Of a stretch of 64,000 bases of DNA, positions 34,845-43,991 are shown piece by piece (the first letter of the stretch is position 1; the number at the start of each line of letters is the position of its first letter). The notes under the pieces are model-generated. The model saw only the letters and a list, made by a program, of their open reading frames with translations, ran no database searches and was not told the DNA's origin. A program made the translations under genes and the position numbers. The stretch comes from Paracoccus denitrificans (GTDB lineage Bacteria; Pseudomonadota; Alphaproteobacteria; Rhodobacterales; Rhodobacteraceae): positions 1 through 64,000 of the forward strand of contig QFNE01000008.1 in NCBI GenBank assembly GCA_003240735.1, written 5' to 3'.

Positions 34845-36866
34845 TTACTCCGCTGCCAAAGGCGCCGCGCGACGCAGGGACGCCATAACCGAAAGCTCAC
34901 CCATCAGCGCGGACGCCCGGGCGATGGGGTTCGTCAGATAGAAGTCCGTGATCGCATAGCGGAAATCGGCAGTGCCCATGTCCCGCATCGCGATCGGCTG
35001 CCATTCGTTTTCCGCCACTTGGTCGATTTCGGCAAGATGCGGATGCTCAGCCACCAGCGCACGGCGCAGGCCGGCCAGATTGTCCCAAGGCTGGGTCTTG
35101 CCTACCAAAGCCGACAGCGCCCGAATGATGGCCCAGTTTTCCTTACCCTCACCCGGAGCGAAGTTCGCACGAAGCGCCAGTTGCGGACGGCCTTCGGTGT
35201 TCACGAACAGCCCGTTTTCTTCGGTATAGCAGGCACCCGGCAGGATCAGATCCGCACGGTGCGCGCCACGATCACCGTGGCTGCCCTGATAGATGACGAA
35301 CGCACCCGGCGCGATGTCCACCTCGTCAGCGCCGAGGTTGAAGACGACCTCAGCACCATCGACCGCGGCAGCAACGCCGCCCTCGGTCACGGCGCCGATA
35401 TCCATCGCACCCACGCGCGATGCGGCTGTGTGCAGGATCAGCAGCTTGGAATTGCTGTTTTCCGCCAGTTTCATGGCATGGGCCAAAACCGCCTCACCAT
35501 CAGCTTCGCGGATCGCACCCATCCCAACAATCACGATGCTGGCCTTGGCTTTCGTCTCGTCCGAGATCTCGGTCGATGACAGTCGTTCCAGCGCAGCGCG
35601 GTCGTTGCCGACATGCGCATAGTCGTAAGTCAAATCGACCGGTTCTCCGACCAGCCCGATCTGGGCACCGTTGATCCAGGCCTTCCGAATGCGCGAGTTC
35701 AGCACCGGCGCCTCTGTCCGCGGGTCGGTGCCGATCAGCTGGATCATTTCGGCATTGTCGATGTCCGCGATGCTGGCCGTCCCGACATAGGCAGAACGAT
35801 TGCCGGCAGGCAGCTTTGCGCCGTCCGTCCGGCATTCGACGGTGCCACCAAGTGCCCCAAGCAGCTGCTTCAACGCAAAAGCGGCCTCAACGGGAACCAG
35901 ATCACCGATCAGGCCCGCAACCTTGCGACCACGCAACGCGTTCGCGGCGACGTCCAAAGCCTCGGGCCAGGTCGCGGCACGTAGGCGGCCGTTCTCACGG
36001 ATATAGGGGCGGTCAAGACGCTGGCGGCGCAGGCCGTCCCAGACGAAGCGCGTCTTGTCGTTGATCCATTCCTCGTTCACGCCGTCGTTGTTGCGCGGCA
36101 GGATGCGCATGACTTCCCGGCCCTTGGTGTCGATGCGGATGTTGCTGCCAAGGGCGTCCATCACGTCGATCGATTCAGTCTTGGTCAGCTCCCACGGACG
36201 CGCGGTGAAGGCATAGGGTTTGCTGACCAGCGCGCCCACGGGACACAGGTCGATGATGTTGCCCTGCATGTTGCTGTCCAGCGTCGCGCCCAGATACGAC
36301 GTAATTTCGCTGTCCTCACCACGTCCGGTTTGACCCATCTGGGTGATACCGGCGACTTCGCTGGTAAAGCGAACGCAGCGCGTGCAGGAAATGCAGCGCG
36401 TCATGTGGGTCTCCACCAGCGGGCCAAGGTCCAGATCATCACTGGCGCGCTTGGGTTCGCGATAGCGGGAAAAATCGATGCCATAGGCCATCGCCTGATC
36501 CTGCAGGTCACATTCGCCACCCTGGTCGCAGATCGGGCAATCCAGCGGGTGGTTGATCAGCAGAAACTCCATCACCCCTTCGCGGGCCTTCTTGACCATG
36601 GGTGAGTTGGTGCGGATCTCGGACGGCGCGCCATCCTGACCGGGGCGAAGGTCCTTGACCTGCATTGCGCACGACGCGGCAGGTTTCGGCGGACCGCCCA
36701 CAACCTCGACCAGACACATCCGGCAGTTGCCGGCGATCGAAAGGCGCTCATGATAGCAGAAGCGCGGGACCTCGATCCCGGCCTGCTCACAGGCCTGGAT
36801 CAGGGTCAGGTTAGGATCGACGTCGATCAGTTGGCCGTCGATCTTCAATGTGCGCAATTGGCTCAT
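34845..36866 (-). CDS. nuoG: NADH-quinone oxidoreductase subunit G
   Basis: Largest peripheral-arm subunit, 673 aa. The N-terminal iron-sulfur part has the 2Fe-2S ligands (VPRFCYHERLSIAGNCRMC), the His/Cys ligands of N5 (HPLDCPICDQGGECDLQ) and the 4Fe-4S motif CISCTRCVRF; a molybdopterin oxidoreductase-like domain without cofactor follows. Length is normal for alphaproteobacteria. It lies between the 141-aa secreted protein (18 nt upstream) and the lipoprotein gene. Confidence 0.97.
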   Translation of the reverse strand: MSQLRTLKIDGQLIDVDPNLTLIQACEQAGIEVPRFCYHERLSIAGNCRMCLVEVVGGPPKPAASCAMQVKDLRPGQDGAPSEIRTNSPMVKKAREGVMEFLLINHPLDCPICDQGGECDLQDQAMAYGIDFSRYREPKRASDDLDLGPLVETHMTRCISCTRCVRFTSEVAGITQMGQTGRGEDSEITSYLGATLDSNMQGNIIDLCPVGALVSKPYAFTARPWELTKTESIDVMDALGSNIRIDTKGREVMRILPRNNDGVNEEWINDKTRFVWDGLRRQRLDRPYIRENGRLRAATWPEALDVAANALRGRKVAGLIGDLVPVEAAFALKQLLGALGGTVECRTDGAKLPAGNRSAYVGTASIADIDNAEMIQLIGTDPRTEAPVLNSRIRKAWINGAQIGLVGEPVDLTYDYAHVGNDRAALERLSSTEISDETKAKASIVIVGMGAIREADGEAVLAHAMKLAENSNSKLLILHTAASRVGAMDIGAVTEGGVAAAVDGAEVVFNLGADEVDIAPGAFVIYQGSHGDRGAHRADLILPGACYTEENGLFVNTEGRPQLALRANFAPGEGKENWAIIRALSALVGKTQPWDNLAGLRRALVAEHPHLAEIDQVAENEWQPIAMRDMGTADFRYAITDFYLTNPIARASALMGELSVMASLRRAAPLAAE

Positions 36867-36884
36867 CAGTTTGCCTCGATTGCC

Positions 36885-37310
36885 TCAGTCCACGCGGACG
36901 AAGGAGTTGTAGTCGTAGGTGGTCTTATCGCCGAGTTCGACGATGCTTAGAATACGGTCCTGACCGGGACGCCACGCCACGGTGACCCATGTGGTCTGGC
37001 TGGGCGTATAGTCCGCGTTGGCCGGTGCCGTCGCGCGGTAACGGTTGCCGTCCGGCGCCGTGCAGATGATACGCGCCGCGCGCGCATCCCCCACAACTTT
37101 CACCATCGGCTTTCCGAAAAGATCGCGGCTGTTGCTGACTTGCGATCCGGGCGCGTCAGCCGCGCAGGCCATGCCGCGCGGTGACATCAGGTCAAATCGA
37201 ACGACGACGGCATCACGCGGCGCGGCGGCCAGCACCATGTCGGCGAACAGCATGGTCGCGACCGCAGCGGTTACAATCGCCATGCCGATCCAGCGGATGA
37301 CTTTCTTCAT
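36885..37310 (-). CDS. Small secreted protein in the nuo operon
   Basis: A 141-aa protein with an N-terminal hydrophobic export segment (IGMAIVTAAVATMLFADMVLA) and a predicted cleavage near AAA, then a beta-rich periplasmic domain with two Cys residues (GMACAAD and IICTAPD) that could be disulfide-linked. No family recognised. Its ATG overlaps the stop of the DUF5333-like gene by 4 nt, showing they are translated together. It sits between nuoF and nuoG. Confidence 0.68.
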   Translation of the reverse strand: MKKVIRWIGMAIVTAAVATMLFADMVLAAAPRDAVVVRFDLMSPRGMACAADAPGSQVSNSRDLFGKPMVKVVGDARAARIICTAPDGNRYRATAPANADYTPSQTTWVTVAWRPGQDRILSIVELGDKTTYDYNSFVRVD

Positions 37311-37714
37311 CGTGCCACCAGCAGTGATCCACTCACTGTCCTGTTTGCCATTTCCTGCCGACCGACCTTGCAGAAGCTTTCCGGGTCACCCTTGCGCGCC
37401 CCTTGCTGGATCAGATACCGCTCTGCGACCGCATAGATGCGGTCCTTTTCCTTGCGGTCGTCAAGGAACCGGTCGATTTCGGCCTTGGAATAACCCTGGT
37501 TCAGCGCGTAACGCTGAAGCTTCCGCGCCTCGCCATAGGCATAGACGACGCGACCGTTCAGGGATGGGCACTCGCGACGAATCCGGTCTGCGACCCGTGC
37601 GGCGATCAGACGATCGTTGATATAGCGTTCTTGGCTCAATGGCGGGTTGGCAAACGCGGGCACCGTCAGACCTGATGCCAGAACGGCGACGGCCGTCAAA
37701 CTCGCGATCTTCAT
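37307..37714 (-). CDS. DUF5333-like secreted protein in the nuo operon
   Basis: A 135-aa protein with signal peptide (IASLTAVAVLASGLTVPAFA, cleavage AFA/NP) followed by an all-helical domain with Cys near RRECPSL and ESFCKVGR. The pattern (NPPL, VADRIRRECPS, YSKAEIDRFLDD, GDPESFCKVGR) fits what I know of DUF5333, a family found in Rhodobacterales nuo operons; function unknown. The ATG at 37714 has an AGAAAGGA site; the frame extends 23 codons upstream without a plausible signal. Confidence 0.68.
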   Translation of the reverse strand: MKIASLTAVAVLASGLTVPAFANPPLSQERYINDRLIAARVADRIRRECPSLNGRVVYAYGEARKLQRYALNQGYSKAEIDRFLDDRKEKDRIYAVAERYLIQQGARKGDPESFCKVGRQEMANRTVSGSLLVAR

Positions 37715-37821
37715 ATGATGTCCTTTCTGTTCATCGGGTTTGGTCCCCCGAACATAAGGCCTTTGCGCGCGATAACGTCGCACGCTGTCCTCATCATGCT
37801 GTGATCACCAGATCCCATGCC

Positions 37822-39117
37822 TTATTCCGCAGCCAGCGCGCCGGTCCGGCCGGTTTTCTTGGCCTTCAGGCGATCTTCGATTTCGCCGCGGAAGTTGCGG
37901 ATCAAACCCTGGATTGGCCACGCAGCCGCGTCACCCAGCGCACAGATGGTGTGGCCTTCGACCTGCTTCGTCACGTCCAGCAGCATGTCGATTTCCTCGA
38001 CCTCCGCCTCGCCGGTGACCAGACGCTCCATCACGCGCATCATCCAGCCGGTTCCTTCACGGCAAGGCGTGCACTGACCGCAGCTTTCGTGCTTGAAGAA
38101 AGCCGACAGACGCCAGATCGCTTTGATCACATCGACCGACTGGTCCATGACGATCATGCAGGCGGTGCCGAAGGACGACTTCAGCTCTCGCATGCCGTCA
38201 AAGTCCATGATGGCGTTTTCGCACTGTTCGGCCGTCAGGATCGGACAGGACGCACCACCCGGAATGATCGCCTTCAGGTTCTTCCAGCCGCCCCGGATGC
38301 CGCCACCGTGGCGGTCGATCAGTTCGCGCATCGGAATCGACATCGCCTCTTCGACGACGCATGGCGTATTGACGTGGCCGGTCAGGCCGAACAGCTTCAG
38401 GCCCGCGTTGTTCGGGCGACCGAAGCTTGCGAACCATTCCGGTCCGCGGCGCAGAATCGTCGGCACCACGGCGATGGATTCGACGTTGTTCACCGTCGTG
38501 GGGCAGCCATAAAGACCCGCGCCCGCAGGGAACGGCGGCTTCATCCGCGGCATGCCCTTCTTGCCCTCAAGGCTTTCCAGCAGCGCGGTTTCCTCGCCGC
38601 AGATATAGGCGCCTGCCCCGTGGTTCAGATAGATGTCGAAATCCCAGCCGGATTTCGCCGCATTCCGACCGACCAGACCCGCGTCATAGCACTCGTCAAT
38701 TGCGCGCTGCAGTGCCTCGCGTTCCCGGATGTATTCGCCGCGAAGGTAGATATAGCAGGCATGCGCACCCATGGCGAAGCTGGCGATCAGCGCCCCTTCG
38801 ATCAGGGTATGGGGGTCGTGGCGCATGATCTCGCGGTCTTTGCAGGTCGCGGGTTCGGATTCGTCACCGTTGATTACCAGATAGGACGGACGCCCATCGG
38901 ATTCCTTGGGCATGAACGACCACTTCATGCCCGTCGGGAAGCCGGCGCCACCACGACCGCGCAGGCCAGACTTCTTCATCTCGTCGATGATGCCGTCGCG
39001 GCCCTTGGCGATGATGTTCGCCGTCCCATCCCAGCAACCGCGCGACATCGCACCCTTCAGGCTGCGGTCGGCCATGCCGTAGAGGTTCTTGAAGATCCGG
39101 TCCTGATCACTCAGCAT
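37822..39117 (-). CDS. nuoF: NADH-quinone oxidoreductase subunit F
   Basis: NADH- and FMN-binding subunit with cluster N3, 431 aa. The NADH/FMN loops are GLRGRGGAGFPTGMKWSFMP and NGDESEPATCKDREIM in part, and the N3 ligands are in ESCGQCTPCREGTGWM plus the late Cys at GHTICALGDAAAWP. It is flanked by the DUF5337-like gene upstream (15 nt) and the DUF5333-like gene downstream. Confidence 0.98.
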   Translation of the reverse strand: MLSDQDRIFKNLYGMADRSLKGAMSRGCWDGTANIIAKGRDGIIDEMKKSGLRGRGGAGFPTGMKWSFMPKESDGRPSYLVINGDESEPATCKDREIMRHDPHTLIEGALIASFAMGAHACYIYLRGEYIREREALQRAIDECYDAGLVGRNAAKSGWDFDIYLNHGAGAYICGEETALLESLEGKKGMPRMKPPFPAGAGLYGCPTTVNNVESIAVVPTILRRGPEWFASFGRPNNAGLKLFGLTGHVNTPCVVEEAMSIPMRELIDRHGGGIRGGWKNLKAIIPGGASCPILTAEQCENAIMDFDGMRELKSSFGTACMIVMDQSVDVIKAIWRLSAFFKHESCGQCTPCREGTGWMMRVMERLVTGEAEVEEIDMLLDVTKQVEGHTICALGDAAAWPIQGLIRNFRGEIEDRLKAKKTGRTGALAAE

Positions 39118-39132
39118 CGCGCGTCCATTCCA

Positions 39133-39360
39133 TCAATTCCGCGAGGTGTCGGCACGACGCCGCCACACACGCAAGGTCACCAGAAGCGACCAGACCATTG
39201 CACCGATCGTCGCAAAATCGACGAAAAGCGCGAGTTTCACAGACCAGCCCATCCGCTGACCGATCAGATTAAACAGCAACCACACCAAAATTGCGATTGC
39301 GATCACGCCCCCGGCCAACCGCATCTGCTTGCGGTCGTTCTGTTCCGAAGGGGTGTTCAT
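39133..39360 (-). CDS. DUF5337-like small membrane protein in the nuo operon
   Basis: A 75-aa protein with two transmembrane helices (AGGVIAIAILVWLLFNLIG and FVDFATIGAMVWSLLVTLRV) and polar ends. The layout fits DUF5337, a small family tied to Rhodobacterales nuo operons; function unknown. The ATG overlaps the stop of the 229-aa gene by 4 nt. Possible roles are complex I assembly or a supernumerary subunit, by position only. Confidence 0.68.
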   Translation of the reverse strand: MNTPSEQNDRKQMRLAGGVIAIAILVWLLFNLIGQRMGWSVKLALFVDFATIGAMVWSLLVTLRVWRRRADTSRN

Positions 39361-40046
39361 ACGTTACCTTCGTCGGGATCATCGTGGATCGTGTGGGCGC
39401 GACCCCGCGTGTCATCTGACGTCACCTTTGCCGTAAGCGCGACGGATTTTGCCTTGTCTGCACGTTTGGCCTTTGCCTTCTCAGCGTCCTTTTCCGCGGC
39501 CTTTCGGGCCTTGCGAACCGCCTTTGCGTCGGTACTGGCGCGTTTCTTCGGCTTGGCGGCCGGCTCGTTTTCGGTGGTGCCGTCCCATGCGGCGAGCTCT
39601 TGCGGCGCTTCACCTTCATCCACGACAACAACCTCGTTCACGACTTCGGGCCGCGAAGTTGATTTCCGAGGCGTTTCCACGAAAGTCGGAGCCTGGCCAC
39701 CGCCGATCTGAAACGGGACCGCGCCCGTCTTCTGGTCCCGCAGCGGCTGCGGCGGCGCCAAAATCGAAAAATCACGCACAACCAGCGTTTCATCGTTCGG
39801 ATCGCGGGGTTCGTTGACGATCGTTTCAGTGACTGTCATCTCAGCCAGCAGTTCTGCGCCCTCTTCCTGGGGGTGACGGCCCTGGCACAGCAGCCAGTAA
39901 AGCGCGCCTCCAAGCAAACCGAAGGTCATCAAGCCAAAGAACAGTGCGCCGCCCCAGCCGATGCCGCCGACAAGGCGCGTCAGCAGCAGGACGATCAGGC
40001 CGGCAACGGCACCCGATATCCAACAGTTTCTGGCACAGCTTTGCAT
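39357..40046 (-). CDS. Membrane-anchored charged protein in the nuo operon
   Basis: A 229-aa protein. Residues 10-52 form two close transmembrane helices (SGAVAGLIVLLLTRLV and ALFFGLMTFGLLGGALYWLL); the remainder is soluble, first acidic and then, at 165-205, a Lys/Ala/Glu/Asp-rich helix (KAVRKARKAAEKDAEKAKAK) that could be a coiled coil or histone-like tail. No family recognised. A GAAAGG site precedes the ATG. It follows nuoE and overlaps the DUF5337-like gene by 4 nt. Confidence 0.7.
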   Translation of the reverse strand: MQSCARNCWISGAVAGLIVLLLTRLVGGIGWGGALFFGLMTFGLLGGALYWLLCQGRHPQEEGAELLAEMTVTETIVNEPRDPNDETLVVRDFSILAPPQPLRDQKTGAVPFQIGGGQAPTFVETPRKSTSRPEVVNEVVVVDEGEAPQELAAWDGTTENEPAAKPKKRASTDAKAVRKARKAAEKDAEKAKAKRADKAKSVALTAKVTSDDTRGRAHTIHDDPDEGNV

Positions 40047-40083
40047 GTCTTACCTTTCAACGGCCCGAGGACCGAACTCCTTC

Positions 40084-40956
40084 TTACTCGGTATTGCGCG
40101 CAGATGCAGGCGCGCCCGATGGCTCTTGCTTGGATACAGGGCGGCCCGGCGATGTTGCAGGTGCTTCTTCCACAGTCACGCCGGTCGCATCAGGGGGCAG
40201 ACCGGCACCGGGCTTCGGTTCATGCTCGGCGTCACTGTCGATCTCGGGCTTCGGATGAACCCATGGCGTCAGGATCGGAACTTCGCCGCCGTCAATGCGC
40301 TTCACCGTGTCGCGCAGCTTGACCGCCAACGCGACAGAGGCGTTGTATTCCTCGCCCCCCGTGGCCTCGATCAGCGAAATTGGGCCGCCTTTCGGCTCGG
40401 ACGAAAAACGCCCATCCTGCGGACCGGGGACCGGCACCTGGCCAAGTGCCAGCGCATCGATCAACTCTGCCAGCTTCAGCGGGGTCAGGTCTTCGTAATA
40501 ATCCTTGCCGATCTGGGCCATCGGCGCGTTCGAACACGCGCCCAGACACTCGACCTCTTCCCAGCTGAAGTTGCCGTCAGCCGACAGCGTGTGGGGCGTC
40601 GGCGCGATCTTGTCGCGGCAGACCGCAATCAGGTCGCCCGCACCACAGATCATGCAAGTCGTTGTGCCGCAGATCTGGATATTTGCAATACGGCCAACAG
40701 GATGCAGCTGGAACATGAAGTAGAAGGTAGCGACTTCCAGCACGCGGATATACGCCATGCCGAGCAAGTTCGCGCAGTACTCGATCGCGGGACGCGACAG
40801 CCAGCCTTCCTGTTCCTGCGCACGCCACAGCACCGGGATGATCGCCGATTGATGGCGACCATCCGGATACTTGGTCATCTGCGCCTGCGCCCAGGCAAGG
40901 TTGTCGGGCGTGAATTCAAAGGAATCCGGCTGGATCGGGGAAAGGCGACGCAGCAT
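40084..40956 (-). CDS. nuoE: NADH-quinone oxidoreductase subunit E with C-terminal extension
   Basis: Thioredoxin-fold subunit with 2Fe-2S cluster N1a: ligands in QICGTTTCMICGAG and EECLGACSNAP-like (VECLGACSNAP). The conserved domain ends near residue 170; a Pro/Ala/Glu-rich tail of about 120 residues follows, predicted disordered, giving 290 aa in all. Long NuoE tails are known in Rhodobacter relatives. The frame is open upstream into nuoD; the ATG at 40956 (MLRRLSPIQPDSFEF) with a GGAG site is the proper start. Confidence 0.95.
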   Translation of the reverse strand: MLRRLSPIQPDSFEFTPDNLAWAQAQMTKYPDGRHQSAIIPVLWRAQEQEGWLSRPAIEYCANLLGMAYIRVLEVATFYFMFQLHPVGRIANIQICGTTTCMICGAGDLIAVCRDKIAPTPHTLSADGNFSWEEVECLGACSNAPMAQIGKDYYEDLTPLKLAELIDALALGQVPVPGPQDGRFSSEPKGGPISLIEATGGEEYNASVALAVKLRDTVKRIDGGEVPILTPWVHPKPEIDSDAEHEPKPGAGLPPDATGVTVEEAPATSPGRPVSKQEPSGAPASARNTE

Positions 40957-41002
40957 CAGGCAGCTCCGGCAGAAAGATAGAACGGCAAAGCCGGGACGGT
41001 TT

Positions 41003-42241
41003 TCATCGGTCGACCTCGCCGAAAACGATGTCGAGCGTCGCAATGATCGCTGGGATGTCGGCCAGCAGGTGACCCTTGGCCATCCAGTCGATCGATTGCA
41101 GATGGGCGAACCCCGGCGCGCGCAGCTTGGCGCGATAGGGTTTGTTGGTGCCGTCGGTGACCAGATAGACGCCGAATTCGCCCTTCGGCGCCTCGACCGC
41201 CGCATAAACCTCACCTGCGGGGACTTTGAAGCCCTCGGTGTAAAGTTTGAAGTGGTGGATCAGCGCTTCCATGTCGGTCTTCATGTCCGTCCGACGCGGC
41301 GGTGACAGCTTGCCACGCGACATGACATCACCGGCGGGCGTCTCGCGCAGTTTGGCGACGGCCTGCTTGATGATCTTGGTCGACTCGCGAAGTTCCTGCA
41401 TCCGCATCAGATAGCGGTCATAGCAGTCGCCGTTCGTCCCGACAGGAACGTCGAACTCAAACTCGTCATAGCATTCGTAGGGTTGCGAGCGACGCAAGTC
41501 CCACGCAAGACCCGCACTGCGCGCCATGACGCCGGTGTAGCCCCAGTCCAGCACGTCCTGTTCGGTGACGATACCGATATCGACCATGCGTTGCTTGACG
41601 ATACGGTTTTCGGTCAGCAGCGTGCCAAGGTCATCGACCAGCTTCAGGAACGGGTCGCACCACGCCTCGATATCGTCGATCAGATCGGGGGGCAGATCTT
41701 GGTGCACCCCGCCCGGGCGGAAATACGCGGCGTGCAGCCGCGCGCCGGATGCGCGTTCGTAAAACACCATCAGCTGTTCGCGCGCCTCGAACCCCCAAAG
41801 CGGCGGGGTCAGCGCACCGATGTCCAGCATGCCTGTGGTCAGGCCCATCAGGTGGTTCAGGATACGACCAATTTCGCAGTAAAGCACGCGGATCAGGCTG
41901 GCGCGGCGCGGAATGACGGTTCCCGTCATCCGCTCGATCGCCAGGCACCATGCGTGTTCCTGGTTCATCGGCGCGACGTAGTCCAGTCGGTCAAGATACG
42001 GCAGATTCTGCAGGAACGTCCTGCTTTCCATCAGTTTTTCGGTGCCGCGGTGCAGCAGCCCGATATGCGGGTCGCACCGCTCGACGATCTCGCCGTCAAG
42101 CTCGACGACCAGACGCAGAACGCCGTGCGCCGCAGGGTGCTGCGGCCCGAAGTTCAGGTTGAAGTTCCGGATGCGCTGTTCGCCCGTCAGAACGTCAGCG
42201 GTGCCGTCATCGTATTTGTTATTGCGGATGTCGCCGTCCAT
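41003..42241 (-). CDS. nuoD: NADH-quinone oxidoreductase subunit D
   Basis: 49-kDa-type subunit lining the quinone site, 412 aa. Typical motifs are FNLNFGPQHPAAHGVLRL, EIVERCDPHIGLLHRGTEKLME in part, YLDRLDYVAPMNQEHAW and the C-terminal DIVFGEVDR. The start is the ATG at 42241 after GGGGGTAGG; a GTG eight codons earlier is possible. The family member in eukaryotes (NDUFS2) is the target of the NDUFAF7 methyltransferase, whose homologue is encoded at 5831-6898. Confidence 0.98.
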   Translation of the reverse strand: MDGDIRNNKYDDGTADVLTGEQRIRNFNLNFGPQHPAAHGVLRLVVELDGEIVERCDPHIGLLHRGTEKLMESRTFLQNLPYLDRLDYVAPMNQEHAWCLAIERMTGTVIPRRASLIRVLYCEIGRILNHLMGLTTGMLDIGALTPPLWGFEAREQLMVFYERASGARLHAAYFRPGGVHQDLPPDLIDDIEAWCDPFLKLVDDLGTLLTENRIVKQRMVDIGIVTEQDVLDWGYTGVMARSAGLAWDLRRSQPYECYDEFEFDVPVGTNGDCYDRYLMRMQELRESTKIIKQAVAKLRETPAGDVMSRGKLSPPRRTDMKTDMEALIHHFKLYTEGFKVPAGEVYAAVEAPKGEFGVYLVTDGTNKPYRAKLRAPGFAHLQSIDWMAKGHLLADIPAIIATLDIVFGEVDR

Positions 42242-42316
42242 CGGCCTACCCCCAGACTGCGGCACAGGGCGTCACCGACACGGGGCCCGGACCGAAAAAT
42301 GATGCAGCACAGCGGT

Positions 42317-42943
42317 TCACAGCTTGGCCCCCGGCGCCTTTTCGTCACCCGGCAGGACATAGTTCGCGCCCTCCCACGGGGAGAGGAAATCGAACTGACG
42401 ATATTCCTGAACCAGATTGACGGGTTCATAGACGACGCGCTTGTCACCGTCGTCCCAGCGGACCTCGACATAGCCCGTCGTCGGGAAATCCTTGCGCAGC
42501 GGAAATCCACGAAAGCCGTAGTCGGTCAGGATGCGGCGAAGGTCGGGGTGACCGGTGAACATGATCCCGAACATGTCGAAGATCTCACGTTCGTACCAGT
42601 TCGCGCCCGGCAGTTGCGGCACGAGCGACGGCACGACGCCATCTTCGCGGATCGCCGCTTTGATCCGGATGCGTTGGTTGGTGTACATCGACAGGAATTG
42701 CCAGACGACCTCGAACCGTTGCGGACGCGACGGCCAGTCAACGGCGGTGATGTCCACCAGCGTACCGAACCGGCAGCTGGAATCGTTGCGCAGAAATTCG
42801 ACCAACGCCGGGACGCCCGCTACGTGTACGACCAACGTCAGCTCATCAAAGGCGACGTTGGCGGACACCACCTCGTTCGGGCGGCGCTGCGCGATCATCT
42901 CGCCCAGCTCGGTCAGCGCTTGGGGATCAGGGTAAACTGCCAT
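42317..42943 (-). CDS. nuoC: NADH-quinone oxidoreductase subunit C
   Basis: 30-kDa-type hydrophilic subunit, 208 aa, separate from NuoD (not the fused NuoCD of enterobacteria). Signature ANWYEREIFDMFGIMFTGHPDLRRIL, followed by DYGFRGFPLRKDFPTTGYVEV in part. It begins 2 nt after the nuoB stop and is followed by a 75-nt gap before nuoD. Confidence 0.98.
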   Translation of the reverse strand: MAVYPDPQALTELGEMIAQRRPNEVVSANVAFDELTLVVHVAGVPALVEFLRNDSSCRFGTLVDITAVDWPSRPQRFEVVWQFLSMYTNQRIRIKAAIREDGVVPSLVPQLPGANWYEREIFDMFGIMFTGHPDLRRILTDYGFRGFPLRKDFPTTGYVEVRWDDGDKRVVYEPVNLVQEYRQFDFLSPWEGANYVLPGDEKAPGAKL

Positions 42944-42945
42944 GA

Positions 42946-43503
42946 TTATCGTACCAACGTGCCGGTGCGCCGAATACGGCGCTGCAACTGCAGGATGCCA
43001 TACAGCAGCGCCTCGGCGGTCGGAGGACAGCCGGGGACATAGATGTCGACGGGAACGATCCGGTCACACCCGCGCACGACGGCATAGGAATAGTGGTAAT
43101 AGCCGCCGCCATTGGCGCAGCTGCCCATGGAGATGACATAGCGCGGCTCTGGCATCTGGTCGTAGACCTTGCGCAACGCCGGGGCCATCTTGTTGGTCAA
43201 CGTGCCTGCGACGATCATCAGGTCCGACTGGCGTGGCGAAGCGCGCGGTGCGGCACCGAACCGTTCCAGATCGTAACGCGGCATCGACACCTGCATCATC
43301 TCGACCGCGCAGCAGGCCAGACCAAAGGTCATCCAGTGCAGCGAGCCGTTGCGCGCCCAGTTGATGATGTCTTCGGTGGTCGTCAGGAGAAAGCCCTTGT
43401 CCTGCAACTCGGCGCTGAGCGCGCGGGTCGCGAATTCGCGGTCGGGCCCGGCCGTGTTCAGGCCGGTCTGGATGCCGGTTGCGTTCGGTGTGATCAGGCC
43501 CAT
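42946..43503 (-). CDS. nuoB: NADH-quinone oxidoreductase subunit B
   Basis: Subunit with the terminal cluster N2, 185 aa. Ligand motifs are TFGLACCAVEMMQ (tandem Cys), ISMGSCANGGGYYHYSY and IYVPGCPPTAEALLYG. I chose the ATG at 43503 (MGLITPNATG) because AAGGGG lies 8 nt upstream; an ATG seven codons earlier overlaps nuoA further. It overlaps the nuoA stop by 10 nt. Confidence 0.97.
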   Translation of the reverse strand: MGLITPNATGIQTGLNTAGPDREFATRALSAELQDKGFLLTTTEDIINWARNGSLHWMTFGLACCAVEMMQVSMPRYDLERFGAAPRASPRQSDLMIVAGTLTNKMAPALRKVYDQMPEPRYVISMGSCANGGGYYHYSYAVVRGCDRIVPVDIYVPGCPPTAEALLYGILQLQRRIRRTGTLVR

Positions 43504-43877
43504 TCCAGCGCCCCTTTCCGCCATTCATAGGCAAAGCCGATGGTCAGGACGCCAAGAAAGACCATCATGCTCCAGAATGCGACGTCGCTCAGGCTGGCAA
43601 AGCTGACGGCCCACGGGAACAGGAACGCGACCTCAAGATCAAAGATGATGAACAGGATCGACACCAGATAGAATCGGACGTCGAATTTCATCCGCGCGTC
43701 ATCGAATGCGTTGAAACCGCATTCGTACGCGCTGACTTTTTCCGGGTCGGGATTGCGCACGGCGATGACAGCCGCGGCAAGCACCAGCACAAGTGCCAGT
43801 GCGGATGCCATTCCCAAAAACACCAGGATCGGCAGATATTCGGACAACAGATAGTCCACGAGCAGGCTCCCTGACAT
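43494..43877 (-). CDS. nuoA: NADH-quinone oxidoreductase subunit A
   Basis: Small membrane subunit (ND3), 127 aa with three helices. The conserved loop between helices 1 and 2 holds the Cys of SAYECGFNAFDDARMKFDVRF in part, and FIIFDLEVAFLFPWAV carries the membrane Asp and Glu. First gene of the nuo operon; its promoter should lie in 43880-43990, after the uvrA terminator, though I cannot pick a clear -35/-10 pair there. Confidence 0.97.
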   Translation of the reverse strand: MSGSLLVDYLLSEYLPILVFLGMASALALVLVLAAAVIAVRNPDPEKVSAYECGFNAFDDARMKFDVRFYLVSILFIIFDLEVAFLFPWAVSFASLSDVAFWSMMVFLGVLTIGFAYEWRKGALEWA

Positions 43878-43991
43878 CGCGGGTATTGGCGTCCGCGAGT
43901 GGCTTGGCTGCGCCCCGTTTAGCCGCCGGGCGCCTTGCGGTCAATGGAACGGGGCCGCCATTTTGCGGCGTGACGCGACGCGCAATGCCCG

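Noticed and set aside
37639..39711. Long open frame opposite nuoF and its neighbours, and similar ones opposite nuoL (28612-30060), cyoB (52108-53568) and sat-cysC (3251-4402)
   Set aside because: They mirror strongly recognised genes on the other strand; high GC at third codon positions removes stop codons from the antisense frame. None gives a recognisable protein.
43878..43991. A defined promoter for the nuo operon
   Set aside because: A promoter is expected here, but no -35/-10 pair with reasonable spacing stood out enough to annotate.
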